From Clostridiales bacterium (GTDB lineage: Bacteria > Bacillota > Clostridia > Saccharofermentanales > Saccharofermentanaceae), in assembly GCA_017510605.1 (NCBI GenBank), contig JAFWMQ010000017.1, forward strand, positions 124,001 to 188,000: a DNA stretch of 64,000 nucleotides, in the 5' to 3' direction. Position 1 is the first letter of the stretch. Each line of letters begins with the position of its first letter. Below, piece after piece: positions 42,193-49,732 of the stretch. Under the pieces are notes generated by a model, which searched no databases, had not been told where the DNA came from, and saw only the letters and a list, made by a program, of their open reading frames with translations. Made by a program: the position numbers and the translations under genes.

Positions 42193-42717
42193 ATGAATGA
42201 AACATTGAAAGTATTAGAGACCAGAAGAAGCTGCAGAAACTTTAAGTCTGACATGGTTAAAGAGGATGACCTTAATTCCATCATCAGGGCAGGCACATAT
42301 GCCGCCACGGGTATGGGCAAGCAAAGCCCGATCATCATTGCAGTTACAGATAAAGCAATGAGAGACGAGATCTCTGAAGCCAACAGAAAGATCGGCGGAT
42401 GGGGTGAAGGATTTGATCCTTTTTATGGCGCACCGGTCATTCTCATAGTTCTTGCGAGGAAGGACGTTGCAACTCATGTATACGACGGTTCTCTTGTTAT
42501 GGGCAACCTCATGAATGCGGCTGAGAGCCTCGGTATCGCAAGCATCTGGATCCATAGGGCGAAGGAAGAATTCGAGTCTGATTTCGGAAAGAACATTCTC
42601 ACTAAGCTCGGTATTACGGATGAATACGAGGGTATAGGTCACTGCGCTTTGGGTTATGCTGCCGAGCCTGCCAAAGATCCGGCTCCGCGAAAGGATGACT
42701 ACGTCTATTACATCTGA
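42193..42717 (+). CDS. Nitroreductase family protein
   Basis: The 174 residues contain LETRRSCRNFKSDMV (the FMN phosphate-binding RRSxR), AGTYAATGMGKQSPIIIAV and GSLVMGNLMNAAESLGIASIWI, all standard for the nitroreductase fold. These FMN enzymes reduce nitro, quinone or flavin substrates with NAD(P)H. GAGG precedes ATG 42193. The C-terminal half matches the smaller subgroup of the family. Confidence 0.92.
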   Translation: MNETLKVLETRRSCRNFKSDMVKEDDLNSIIRAGTYAATGMGKQSPIIIAVTDKAMRDEISEANRKIGGWGEGFDPFYGAPVILIVLARKDVATHVYDGSLVMGNLMNAAESLGIASIWIHRAKEEFESDFGKNILTKLGITDEYEGIGHCALGYAAEPAKDPAPRKDDYVYYI

Positions 42718-42728
42718 TGAGGTGATTT

Positions 42729-43358
42729 ATGGAAAAACGTTTCAAGGTGCTGATGCTTAACGGCAGTCCGAGAGAAAATGGAAATATAGCTCTTGCTTTC
42801 GGCGAGATGCAAAAAGTCTTTGAGGAACTGAATGTCGTTTTCGAGTGCATTCAACTTGGAAAGAAAGATATAAGAGGCTGTATAGCATGTGAGACATGCC
42901 GTGGAACGGGTAAGTGCGTTTTCGATGATATAGTCAATGAAATCGCGGTAAAATTCGAAGAAGCAGATGGTCTGGTGATCGGATCACCGGTTTATTACGG
43001 ATCTGCTAACGGTACTCTGATGTCTGCTTTGCAGAGACTTTTCTACAGCTCACATTTTGATATGAGTCTCAAAGTCGGAGCTAGCGTGGTCAGCGCCCGA
43101 AGGTCCGGGTGCACGGCTACTTTCGACGAGCTCAATAAGTTTTTTACCTTATCCAACATGCCAATAGCGACCAGCCAGTACTGGAACAATATTTACGGCT
43201 GGGATCCCGGCGAGGGACGTCTTGATGAAGAGGGAAAGCAGGTAATGCGTGTGCTCGCAAGGAATATGGTTTTCCTCATGGAGAGCATTGCGCTTGGCAG
43301 GGAGCAGAAAGGTCTTCCCGCAACAGAAGAACGTGTATGGACGAACTTTACGAGATGA
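42729..43358 (+). CDS. NADPH-dependent FMN reductase-like protein
   Basis: The protein starts LMLNGSPRENGNIALAF, the phosphate loop of the NADPH-dependent FMN reductase/flavodoxin-like fold, followed by GCIACETCRGTGKC and VIGSPVYYGSANGTLMSALQRLF. The CxACxxC stretch (about 52-61) is typical of the iron-sulfur flavoprotein-like subgroup found in anaerobes, though the cluster ligand set looks incomplete. GAGGTG precedes ATG 42729, 11 bases after the nitroreductase. Confidence 0.88.
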   Translation: MEKRFKVLMLNGSPRENGNIALAFGEMQKVFEELNVVFECIQLGKKDIRGCIACETCRGTGKCVFDDIVNEIAVKFEEADGLVIGSPVYYGSANGTLMSALQRLFYSSHFDMSLKVGASVVSARRSGCTATFDELNKFFTLSNMPIATSQYWNNIYGWDPGEGRLDEEGKQVMRVLARNMVFLMESIALGREQKGLPATEERVWTNFTR

Positions 43359-43449
43359 CCGTTTTTTGAGGAAATCATTATAATCAGTCAGATAGCGTAA
43401 TCTGTTATAATTCTTAAGTGTGAAAACTTAGTAATAAACAGAGGTGTTT

Positions 43450-44136
43450 ATGGAACTGAATAAATGTCCGAACTGCAACGGTAAACTAGAGCTTGCTCCA
43501 AGCAGAAAAAGAATGATCTGTCCTTATTGCGGCAGCGAATTCACTTTGGATGATACTACGAAAGAAGAGATCGGAGATAACCCGATCCATAAGGACTGGT
43601 TCATTTACGAATGGGATTATCAGAAGCTGACCGAGAATCCGAAATACAATGTCCCGGTCAATGCATTTGTGCGTACTTTAAATGAGTTTGATTCTGCAGA
43701 AAAGATCGAGCAGTACATGCGTGATTTTCTTTTCAAATTCGATGAGATATCGGCTCCCGGAATCCGCGAAAAGAATTACGCGGATATAGCCAAGAGACTA
43801 TCAGGAAGCATGACACCCGGCGAGCACATTATCTGTTACAACGATGACGGCATTTTTGTGCGCGGCAAGACAGGTGTGGTCATCACTAACAAGAGAACGG
43901 TTTTCGTGGATAAAAAGAGTTTCAAGGACATCATGCACTCTGCTGTTCCTTATATGCTCTTCGGCTATTCCGTCGGCCTCCCCGAGATCAAGCTCGGCGA
44001 ACAGTACGCCAATAACATCGGTATCTTCAATTCGCATTTCGATCTTATGGGCACCGCGGCCGCGCTCATCTGCACATTGGCATTTGAACTGAATCCCGAC
44101 AGACCGAAGATCAGGCTGACGAGTAACGTGAAGTGA
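43450..44136 (+). CDS. Zinc-ribbon protein of unknown function
   Basis: The 228-residue protein begins with a zinc ribbon, CPNCNGKLELAPSRKRMICPYCGSEF (two CxxC pairs, about residues 6-32). The rest has a helical part (NEFDSAEKIEQYMRDFLFKFDEIS) and a beta-rich domain with EHIICYNDDGIFVRGKTGVVITNKRTVFVDKKSF, which looks like a bacterial PH-type fold. I do not know its function. GAGG lies just before ATG 43450 and an extended -10 (TGTTATAAT, 43403-43411) lies upstream, so it may have its own promoter. Confidence 0.8.
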   Translation: MELNKCPNCNGKLELAPSRKRMICPYCGSEFTLDDTTKEEIGDNPIHKDWFIYEWDYQKLTENPKYNVPVNAFVRTLNEFDSAEKIEQYMRDFLFKFDEISAPGIREKNYADIAKRLSGSMTPGEHIICYNDDGIFVRGKTGVVITNKRTVFVDKKSFKDIMHSAVPYMLFGYSVGLPEIKLGEQYANNIGIFNSHFDLMGTAAALICTLAFELNPDRPKIRLTSNVK

Positions 44137-44145
44137 GGTAAACCC

Positions 44146-44712
44146 ATGGCAAAGATCAGTTTAAAACCATATAACGACTATTGTCCGCAAACTCTGTTCT
44201 TATATGGTACTTACGATGAGAACGGAAATCCTGACTTCGGTCTGTTCTGCTGGTTCAGTTATATCTGGGACGGCGAGATGGGCGTTATGTGCTGTATCGG
44301 AGGCGATAAGCCCACAAAGCAGAATATTAAGCGCAATAAGATATTCTCTGCAAATCTCGTAACAGAGGAACTGCTTCCTATTGCTGATTATATGGGGTGT
44401 ACAAGCGGTAAAAATCCTGACAAGATGAAGGTCGATCTTGATATCGGGAAAGGTGCAGTCCTGGATGTGCCGGTGCTTAATAATTCACCCGTGAATTTCG
44501 AACTTGAAGTAACGGATTTTATAGAAAAACATGACGGCACAATAATGCTATGCAAGATGAGAAATGTTCTTCAGGATGAATCTTTGTCATCTGATGGGAC
44601 TGAAGAACAAAAGCTTAAGCGCATTGCTCCGGTAAAGACTACCTGTAAGCATTATTTCAGCTTTGAAGGCAAGGATCTCGGTTCCTGGGGCGAACCGATG
44701 AAGTCTTTGTAA
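44146..44712 (+). CDS. Flavin reductase-like FMN-binding protein
   Basis: The 188 residues match the flavin reductase split barrel: PQTLFLYGTYDENGNPDFGLFCWF, MGVMCCIGG, NIKRNKIFSANLVTEELLPIADYMG and later FELEVTDFIEKHDGTIMLCKM. It is a distinct paralogue of the protein at 9869. GAGG precedes ATG 44146, nine bases after the zinc-ribbon gene. It converges on the recombinase gene with no bases between the two stops. Confidence 0.85.
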   Translation: MAKISLKPYNDYCPQTLFLYGTYDENGNPDFGLFCWFSYIWDGEMGVMCCIGGDKPTKQNIKRNKIFSANLVTEELLPIADYMGCTSGKNPDKMKVDLDIGKGAVLDVPVLNNSPVNFELEVTDFIEKHDGTIMLCKMRNVLQDESLSSDGTEEQKLKRIAPVKTTCKHYFSFEGKDLGSWGEPMKSL

Positions 44713-45693
44713 TTACTTGTTTTTCTCCGGATCGAAGTTTGCCAGAGGATTGCTCTCGATTGCACGCTGCAGCGCTTCATCGTCAACGTGTGTATAGATC
44801 TGGGTAGTGGAGACGCTCTGGTGTCCTAATATCATCTGAAGGTTTCTGATATCCACTTTGCCGTACTTATACATCAGAGTAGCTGCAGTATGCCTTAATT
44901 TATGTACAGAATAGATCCTGGTATCGATACCGGCTTCTTCAAGAAGTCTCTTTATCGTTATTTGGATCATGTCATCGGAGATCCTGGTTCCGCGCTTGGA
45001 TACGAACAGCGCTTTGCCAGCTTCGGGCTTGATCTTCAGCGTTGCGCGTTTATTCATCCAGTCATCCAAAGCTTCAAGGCAGGCATCATTCAGATATATC
45101 GTACGTTCTTTATTGCCTTTACCTATAACAGTAAGAGTCGTGCCGTGGATATCGTTGGTATTTATCCCTCTGAGTTCCGACAGACGCATACCGCAGTTAA
45201 GGAACAGCGTAAGCATACAGTAATCACGTTCATTGGATTCTTTCGGCGAATCGTAAGCAGCCTTAAGAAGTGTCTGGCTTTGTTCAAGTGTCAGATATTT
45301 CGGCATTCTCTTGCCGAGCTTGGGTGTCTCAAGATCATATGCGGGATTATTCGCGATAAGCCTTTTCTTTGAATGCAGATACTTAAAGAAACTTCTGAGG
45401 GAAGCTATATGTCTTGCCCTTGCGGCGTTGGATTGTTTTCGCGAGCGTGACAGCCATATAACAAAAGCTAACAGGTCGTCAGTTGTTACGGAATTAAGGA
45501 TCTTAACATCAATATCCGAGATATCGATCTCCTCGAGGGGAGTTCCTTCTGGTACGAGCCCCCTGTCGAGCTTTAAGAATCTCGCGAAAAGAATGAGGTC
45601 ATACCTGTATTCTTTGACAGTCAGTTCCGAGCGGCCGAGAGCAGCCTGCATATAACTGCAGTAATTCTCGAGAAGCGGAAAAGTGGGCGACAT
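44713..45693 (-). CDS. Tyrosine recombinase, XerC/XerD type
   Basis: The 326-residue protein has an N-terminal SAM-like core-binding domain (LENYCSYMQAALGRSELTVKEYRYDLILFARFL) and a catalytic domain with all key residues visible: LNCGMRLSELRG (Arg), GKGNKERTIYL (Lys), VHKLRHTAATLMY (His-x-x-Arg), LGHQSVSTTQIYTHVD (His and Tyr nucleophile). Length and motifs fit a chromosomal XerC/D-like enzyme or a stand-alone integrase. No element genes flank it, so chromosome dimer resolution is more likely than transposition. It is on the minus strand and convergent with the flavin reductase gene. Confidence 0.88.
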   Translation of the reverse strand: MSPTFPLLENYCSYMQAALGRSELTVKEYRYDLILFARFLKLDRGLVPEGTPLEEIDISDIDVKILNSVTTDDLLAFVIWLSRSRKQSNAARARHIASLRSFFKYLHSKKRLIANNPAYDLETPKLGKRMPKYLTLEQSQTLLKAAYDSPKESNERDYCMLTLFLNCGMRLSELRGINTNDIHGTTLTVIGKGNKERTIYLNDACLEALDDWMNKRATLKIKPEAGKALFVSKRGTRISDDMIQITIKRLLEEAGIDTRIYSVHKLRHTAATLMYKYGKVDIRNLQMILGHQSVSTTQIYTHVDDEALQRAIESNPLANFDPEKNK

Positions 45694-45826
45694 ACAGCTC
45701 TGACCTCCATCTGTAATTACTTAAATTGTAACTGTCTTAATGATATAAAACTATCCTTATAAATCATAGTGTTTTAAGTTTAACGGAACTATCTGATGAT
45801 ATAATGAATCCGTTCAGGTTAATAGA

Positions 45827-46384
45827 ATGAGTGTTTTTGGACTTATGACTGTACTGGGACTTATCATCGTTGCTTTTGGTATTCTGGCTATTCTTATCAC
45901 TTATGTTTTCGCTCCTGCAGCGAGCCGTAAGTCAGATCATCATGTATCCGGTATTCCTGTGGTCGGCGGTATTCTTTTGGTTATAGGTTTCCTTTGTACG
46001 CCGTGGAAATATCTGGCTTTACTTGGCCTTATCGAATTCCTGTTTGTGTTTATCCCGCTTGCTCCGGAACTCTTGGAAATGGCAAAAGACTTCAAGAATT
46101 GGACACCTCCGGCTACACTCGATGGTACACCGGTAACTTTCACAAAATATAAGAACCGTTACTCTGAGATAAAGGGAAAAGAACTTCCCGGAGACGGATA
46201 TGAAGTAAAAGGAATAGTGCGTTATGTAATTACCAAAACGTATTCCGGGTTTAATCTCTACGGCCTTGATATGGCCTCCAATGTTGTGATATGTCAGTCA
46301 TATCCTTCCGTTGAAGAATGCAAAGAAAATGCATCCGGTGCGGTACGTAACAGGTGGAAGAAGATGGAAAAACACATTAACTGA
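45827..46384 (+). CDS. Small membrane protein of unknown function
   Basis: The 185-residue protein has an N-terminal membrane helix (about 5-28, MTVLGLIIVAFGILAILITYVF) and a second hydrophobic stretch (about 45-80), then a soluble C-terminal domain of about 100 residues with YEVKGIVRYVITKTYSGFNLYGLDMASNVVICQSY. No family recognised. TATAAT lies at 45800-45805, but there is no good ribosome binding site before ATG 45827, which lowers confidence in the exact start. Confidence 0.7.
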   Translation: MSVFGLMTVLGLIIVAFGILAILITYVFAPAASRKSDHHVSGIPVVGGILLVIGFLCTPWKYLALLGLIEFLFVFIPLAPELLEMAKDFKNWTPPATLDGTPVTFTKYKNRYSEIKGKELPGDGYEVKGIVRYVITKTYSGFNLYGLDMASNVVICQSYPSVEECKENASGAVRNRWKKMEKHIN

Positions 46385-46426
46385 TATAATCTACTTGGGA
46401 TTATTCCGAAAAGCGAGGACAAGACT

Positions 46427-47056
46427 ATGGATGCAAACATTATCAAGAGAAATGAACTTCTGGCACAGAAAACAATCGCCGGTCTAAAGTCGCGTAATAT
46501 GACGGGCTATTATGCCGCAAGCAAAGAGGAAGCTCTCAAGATCGCTCTTGATCTTATCCCTGAAGGGAGTTCGATTTCCATGGGCGGCGGCATGAGCGTT
46601 CATGAGATAGGCCTGTCAGAAGCTCTCAAAACCGGTAAATATGATTTCATCGACCGTGATGCCTATGAAGACAAGCGGAAAGCTATGCTCCTGGCTTATG
46701 ATGCCGATTTCTTTCTTGCGAGTTGCAATGCTATGACTGACGATGGAATTCTCGTAAATGTAGACGGCAATTCCAACAGGGTATCGGCGATCTGCCAGGG
46801 CCCTAAGCATGTGTTGTTCATTGTCGGAATGAATAAAGTATGCAGTGATCTTGATTCAGCAATGAAGCGCGCAAGAAATGTCGCTGCGCCTATAAATGCA
46901 CAGCGTTTCGGTCTTGATACGCCCTGTTCGAAAAAGGGAACATGTTTTGACTGCAAATCTCCCGATACTATCTGCTGTCAGATCCTTATTACACGTTTCT
47001 CGAGACATGAGGGAAGGATCAGTGTCATTCTTGTAAATGACAATCTCGGTTTCTGA
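46427..47056 (+). CDS. LUD-domain protein (lactate utilization-like)
   Basis: The 209-residue protein fits the LUD family (LutC/LutB-like): a helical start, GSSISMGGGMSVHEIGL (the conserved glycine-rich loop), FLASCNAMTDDGILVNVDGNSNRVSAICQGPKHVLFIVGMNKV and a C-terminal Cys-rich stretch C-SKKGTCFDCKSPDTICC (about 166-182). The family takes part in lactate or related oxidation, often with FeS partners, which are not here. GAGGA precedes ATG 46427 and TATAAT lies at 46385-46390. Confidence 0.85.
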   Translation: MDANIIKRNELLAQKTIAGLKSRNMTGYYAASKEEALKIALDLIPEGSSISMGGGMSVHEIGLSEALKTGKYDFIDRDAYEDKRKAMLLAYDADFFLASCNAMTDDGILVNVDGNSNRVSAICQGPKHVLFIVGMNKVCSDLDSAMKRARNVAAPINAQRFGLDTPCSKKGTCFDCKSPDTICCQILITRFSRHEGRISVILVNDNLGF

Positions 47057-47123
47057 CGGCTTTTTCGATTAATTGCATTATTTCTAACCCGTTGAAAGCG
47101 GGCTTTTGGTTGATTTGTCATAC

Positions 47124-47152
47124 TTGTTATATATATGGCATTGTGCTAATAT
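47124..47152 (+). promoter_or_regulatory. Promoter of asd
   Basis: TTGTTA (47124-47129), 17 bases, TAATAT (47147-47152). The leader of about 90 bases contains a small hairpin (CACAGC-GAAGAT-GCTGTG). I see no lysine riboswitch. Confidence 0.7.
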
Positions 47153-47249
47153 GTGCTTGCTCGAAGGACAAATGTACGCGACACGCGGACAACCGGGCCG
47201 AAAATAACCACAGCGAAGATGCTGTGAAGAGACATGGAGTAATTGAAAA

Positions 47250-48335
47250 ATGGAACAGAAATTGAAAGTCGGCATTATCGGAGCTACGGGTTATGTCGGA
47301 CAAAGGTTTATCACACTTCTCGCAGATCATCCCTGGTTTGAGATCGCTGCTTTATGCGCTTCTCCGAGATCAGCAGGAAAGACATACGAGGAAGCTGTCG
47401 AGGGCAGATGGAAGCTCGACATACCTTGTCCTGAGTTCGTCAAGAAGATGGTAGTTTACGGTACAGACAATATTGAAGAATATTGTAAGCAGATAGACTT
47501 TACTTTCTGTGCTGTAGATATGAAGAAAGATGAGATAAGAGCACTTGAAGAGAAGATCGCAAAGCTCGAGTGTCCTGTAGTCTCCAATAACTCTGCAAAC
47601 AGATGGACAGAAGACGTTCCCATGGTAATTCCTGAGATCAATTCAGACCATATCAAGCTTATCGATGCCCAGAAGAAGAGACTTGGCACACAGAGAGGCT
47701 TCATTGCTGTTAAGCCTAACTGCTCTATCCAGAGCTATGTTCCTGCGCTTACGCCTTTCCTTAAGAATGGCATCAAGGCTATCTCAGTTTGCACATATCA
47801 GGCAATCTCCGGTGCAGGCAAGACATTCAAGGATTGGCCTGAGATGGTAGGAAACGTAATTCCTTACATCGGCGGAGAAGAGGAGAAGTCTGAGAAGGAA
47901 CCTCTCAAGGTTTGGGGTGAATTTGCAGGCGACCACATCGAACTTGCTTCAAAGCCCGTCATTTCTGCCCAGTGCTACCGTGTAGCAGTTCAGGAAGGAC
48001 ATACGGCTGCTGTAAGCGTTTCTTTCGAGAACAAGCCTTCAAAGGAAGAGATGATCGCAGTTTGGAATTCTTATGAGAGCGAAGCTGTTAAGCTTGGTCT
48101 GCCTTCAGCTCCTAAGCACTTCCTTCAGTATATTGAAGAGGATAACCGTCCCCAGCCTAAGCTAGATGCTGATTTTGAAGGCGGAATGGGAGTTTCTGTT
48201 GCCAGACTCAGAGAGGATAATCTCTTTGATTATAAGTTCTGCTGTCTCTCACACAATACATTAAGAGGCGCAGCTGGCGGCGGAGTCCTTACTGCTGAAC
48301 TCCTTGTAGCTAAGGGATATATTTCAGCTAAATAA
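47250..48335 (+). CDS. asd: Aspartate-semialdehyde dehydrogenase, archaeal/fungal type
   Basis: The enzyme reduces aspartyl phosphate to the semialdehyde for lysine, threonine and methionine. The 361 residues start KVGIIGATGYVGQRF (NADP site) and carry the catalytic Cys158 in AVKPNCSIQSYVPAL; HTAAVSVSF with a conserved His and late CLSHNTLRGAAGGGVLTAEL follow. The length and the insertion pattern match the archaeal/fungal subgroup rather than the common bacterial form of about 330-340 residues. Only a weak GGAG precedes ATG 47250. It is followed by a terminator. Confidence 0.93.
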   Translation: MEQKLKVGIIGATGYVGQRFITLLADHPWFEIAALCASPRSAGKTYEEAVEGRWKLDIPCPEFVKKMVVYGTDNIEEYCKQIDFTFCAVDMKKDEIRALEEKIAKLECPVVSNNSANRWTEDVPMVIPEINSDHIKLIDAQKKRLGTQRGFIAVKPNCSIQSYVPALTPFLKNGIKAISVCTYQAISGAGKTFKDWPEMVGNVIPYIGGEEEKSEKEPLKVWGEFAGDHIELASKPVISAQCYRVAVQEGHTAAVSVSFENKPSKEEMIAVWNSYESEAVKLGLPSAPKHFLQYIEEDNRPQPKLDADFEGGMGVSVARLREDNLFDYKFCCLSHNTLRGAAGGGVLTAELLVAKGYISAK

Positions 48336-48359
48336 TTATTTATCCGGTTTTAAACCTTT

Positions 48360-48395
48360 TTCCGGCTGGGGAGAAGAAATCCCCAGCCGGACATT
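48360..48395 (+). terminator. Terminator after asd
   Basis: TCCGGCTGGGGA (48361-48372) pairs with TCCCCAGCCGGA (48380-48391) around GAAGAAA, followed by CATTTATTT. Confidence 0.8.
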
Positions 48396-48448
48396 TATTT
48401 GGGAGTATAATACTTTTATATTCGGAGAAAAAGTAAGGAGAACGTATA

Positions 48449-49003
48449 GTGGCCAATTTTACTAAAAAGGCGATTAAAGATACTTTTATAGAATTATTGG
48501 AAGATCATCCGTTATCGGATATAACGGTAAAAGATATAGTTGAGAAGTGTGGAATCAACCGTAATTCATTTTATTATCACTATCACGATCTTCCTGAACT
48601 TATAGAAGAGATAGTCAAAGAAGATGCGGAAGAAATAATCAGAAAATATCCATCCGTTAAATCAATTGTCGAGTGCTATGATGCTGCAATTGAGTTTGCC
48701 TCACAGCATAGGCGCGCTATCATGCACATCTATAAATCCGTTAATAGGGAGATGTTTGAGGGATATCTGATGGAAGTGTGTGAATGTCTTGTGCGCAGTT
48801 ACACAAATATGGTCGTTTCAACAGAAAGTGTTAACGAGGGAAACATAGAAATCATTGTAAATTATTATAAATGCGTATGTTTCGGGCTTTTGATAGAGTG
48901 GCTGAATAAGGGTATGAAAGAGACTGACTCTCAGAATTTCCGTAAAATACTGGTTATGCGTAAAGATCTTATACTCGAGTTATTAAGAGAGCTTCAAGAA
49001 TAA
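48449..49003 (+). CDS. TetR family transcriptional regulator
   Basis: The 184-residue protein starts with a TetR helix-turn-helix: TKKAIKDTFIELLEDHPLSDITVKDIVEKCGINRNSFYYHYHDLPEL (about residues 5-52). The C-terminal domain, of about 130 residues, has HRRAIMHIYKSVNREMFEGYL and would bind a ligand. The start is GTG 48449, nine bases after AAGGAG. It lies just upstream of the HdeD, MMPL and secreted-protein genes and probably controls them. Confidence 0.92.
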   Translation: MANFTKKAIKDTFIELLEDHPLSDITVKDIVEKCGINRNSFYYHYHDLPELIEEIVKEDAEEIIRKYPSVKSIVECYDAAIEFASQHRRAIMHIYKSVNREMFEGYLMEVCECLVRSYTNMVVSTESVNEGNIEIIVNYYKCVCFGLLIEWLNKGMKETDSQNFRKILVMRKDLILELLRELQE

Positions 49004-49038
49004 AACTGCATTTCTCAATTGCTTATTTTCACTTTTTT

Positions 49039-49069
49039 AGACACAGGACGCCCTGTGTCTGTTTTTTAT
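49039..49069 (+). terminator. Intrinsic terminator after the TetR gene
   Basis: AGACACAGG (49039-49047) pairs with CCTGTGTCT (49052-49060), then GTTTTTTATT. The downstream genes therefore need their own promoter within 49070-49130, where I see no clear pair of boxes. Confidence 0.9.
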
Positions 49070-49145
49070 TCACGCTGACGTTAAGTGACTGTGTTAATGA
49101 CCTCCGAAGATGAGTATCTTTAAGACATTCAAGGAGGCAAGTAGA

Positions 49146-49709
49146 ATGAATTCACGTTCAGTTGTGTCAATCAGGATCGCGAAATATGGTTATATTGTAA
49201 TGTCTGTATTATTTTGCATCGCAGGCATCCTGATGCTTTTAAAGCCGGATCTTTCCGTAAACGCAATAGGATTGTTCGCAGGGCTGTCCATGATAGGATT
49301 CGGAGCAATAAAGCTCATCGGATATTTCTCCAAAGATCTGTTCAGGCTGGCATTCCAGTATGATCTTCAGTTTGGGGCTTTGCTTGTGATATTAGGCGTC
49401 ATAACGCTTTTTAATCCCGGAGACATAATGAGCTTTGTATGCGTTACCGGTGGAATCTGTATTATTGCGGGATGTCTTTTTAAAGTCGGTATCTCACTTG
49501 AGGCAAAGACGTTTGGAATCGATGAATGGTGGATCACAACGGTTCTTGCAGCTTTTGCCGGAACCGTCGGATTAAGACCATCCGAAGTTATGAAGACGAT
49601 GGTGATCATCTTAGGAATAGCGATGCTTGCAGACGGTCTTCTGAATATTTGCGTTGCTTTAAGTATGGTTAAGATCATTAAGAATCAGAAACCTGAATTA
49701 GCAGAATAA
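49146..49709 (+). CDS. HdeD-like (DUF308) membrane protein
   Basis: The product (187 residues) has about six membrane helices in a pattern typical of the HdeD/DUF308 family: ILMLLKPDLSVNAIGLFAGLSMIGFGAIKL and LLVILGVITLFNPGDIMSFVCVTGGICIIAG. Its role is unknown; relatives are linked to acid or envelope stress. I chose ATG 49146 behind AAGGAGG, not the earlier in-frame ATG at 49110. It starts a three-gene unit. Confidence 0.85.
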   Translation: MNSRSVVSIRIAKYGYIVMSVLFCIAGILMLLKPDLSVNAIGLFAGLSMIGFGAIKLIGYFSKDLFRLAFQYDLQFGALLVILGVITLFNPGDIMSFVCVTGGICIIAGCLFKVGISLEAKTFGIDEWWITTVLAAFAGTVGLRPSEVMKTMVIILGIAMLADGLLNICVALSMVKIIKNQKPELAE

Positions 49710-49732
49710 AACAATAAAGGAAGTATATAGAT

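Noticed and set aside
47153..47249. A lysine riboswitch before asd
   Set aside because: The leader is under 100 bases and shows only one small hairpin, too short for that riboswitch.
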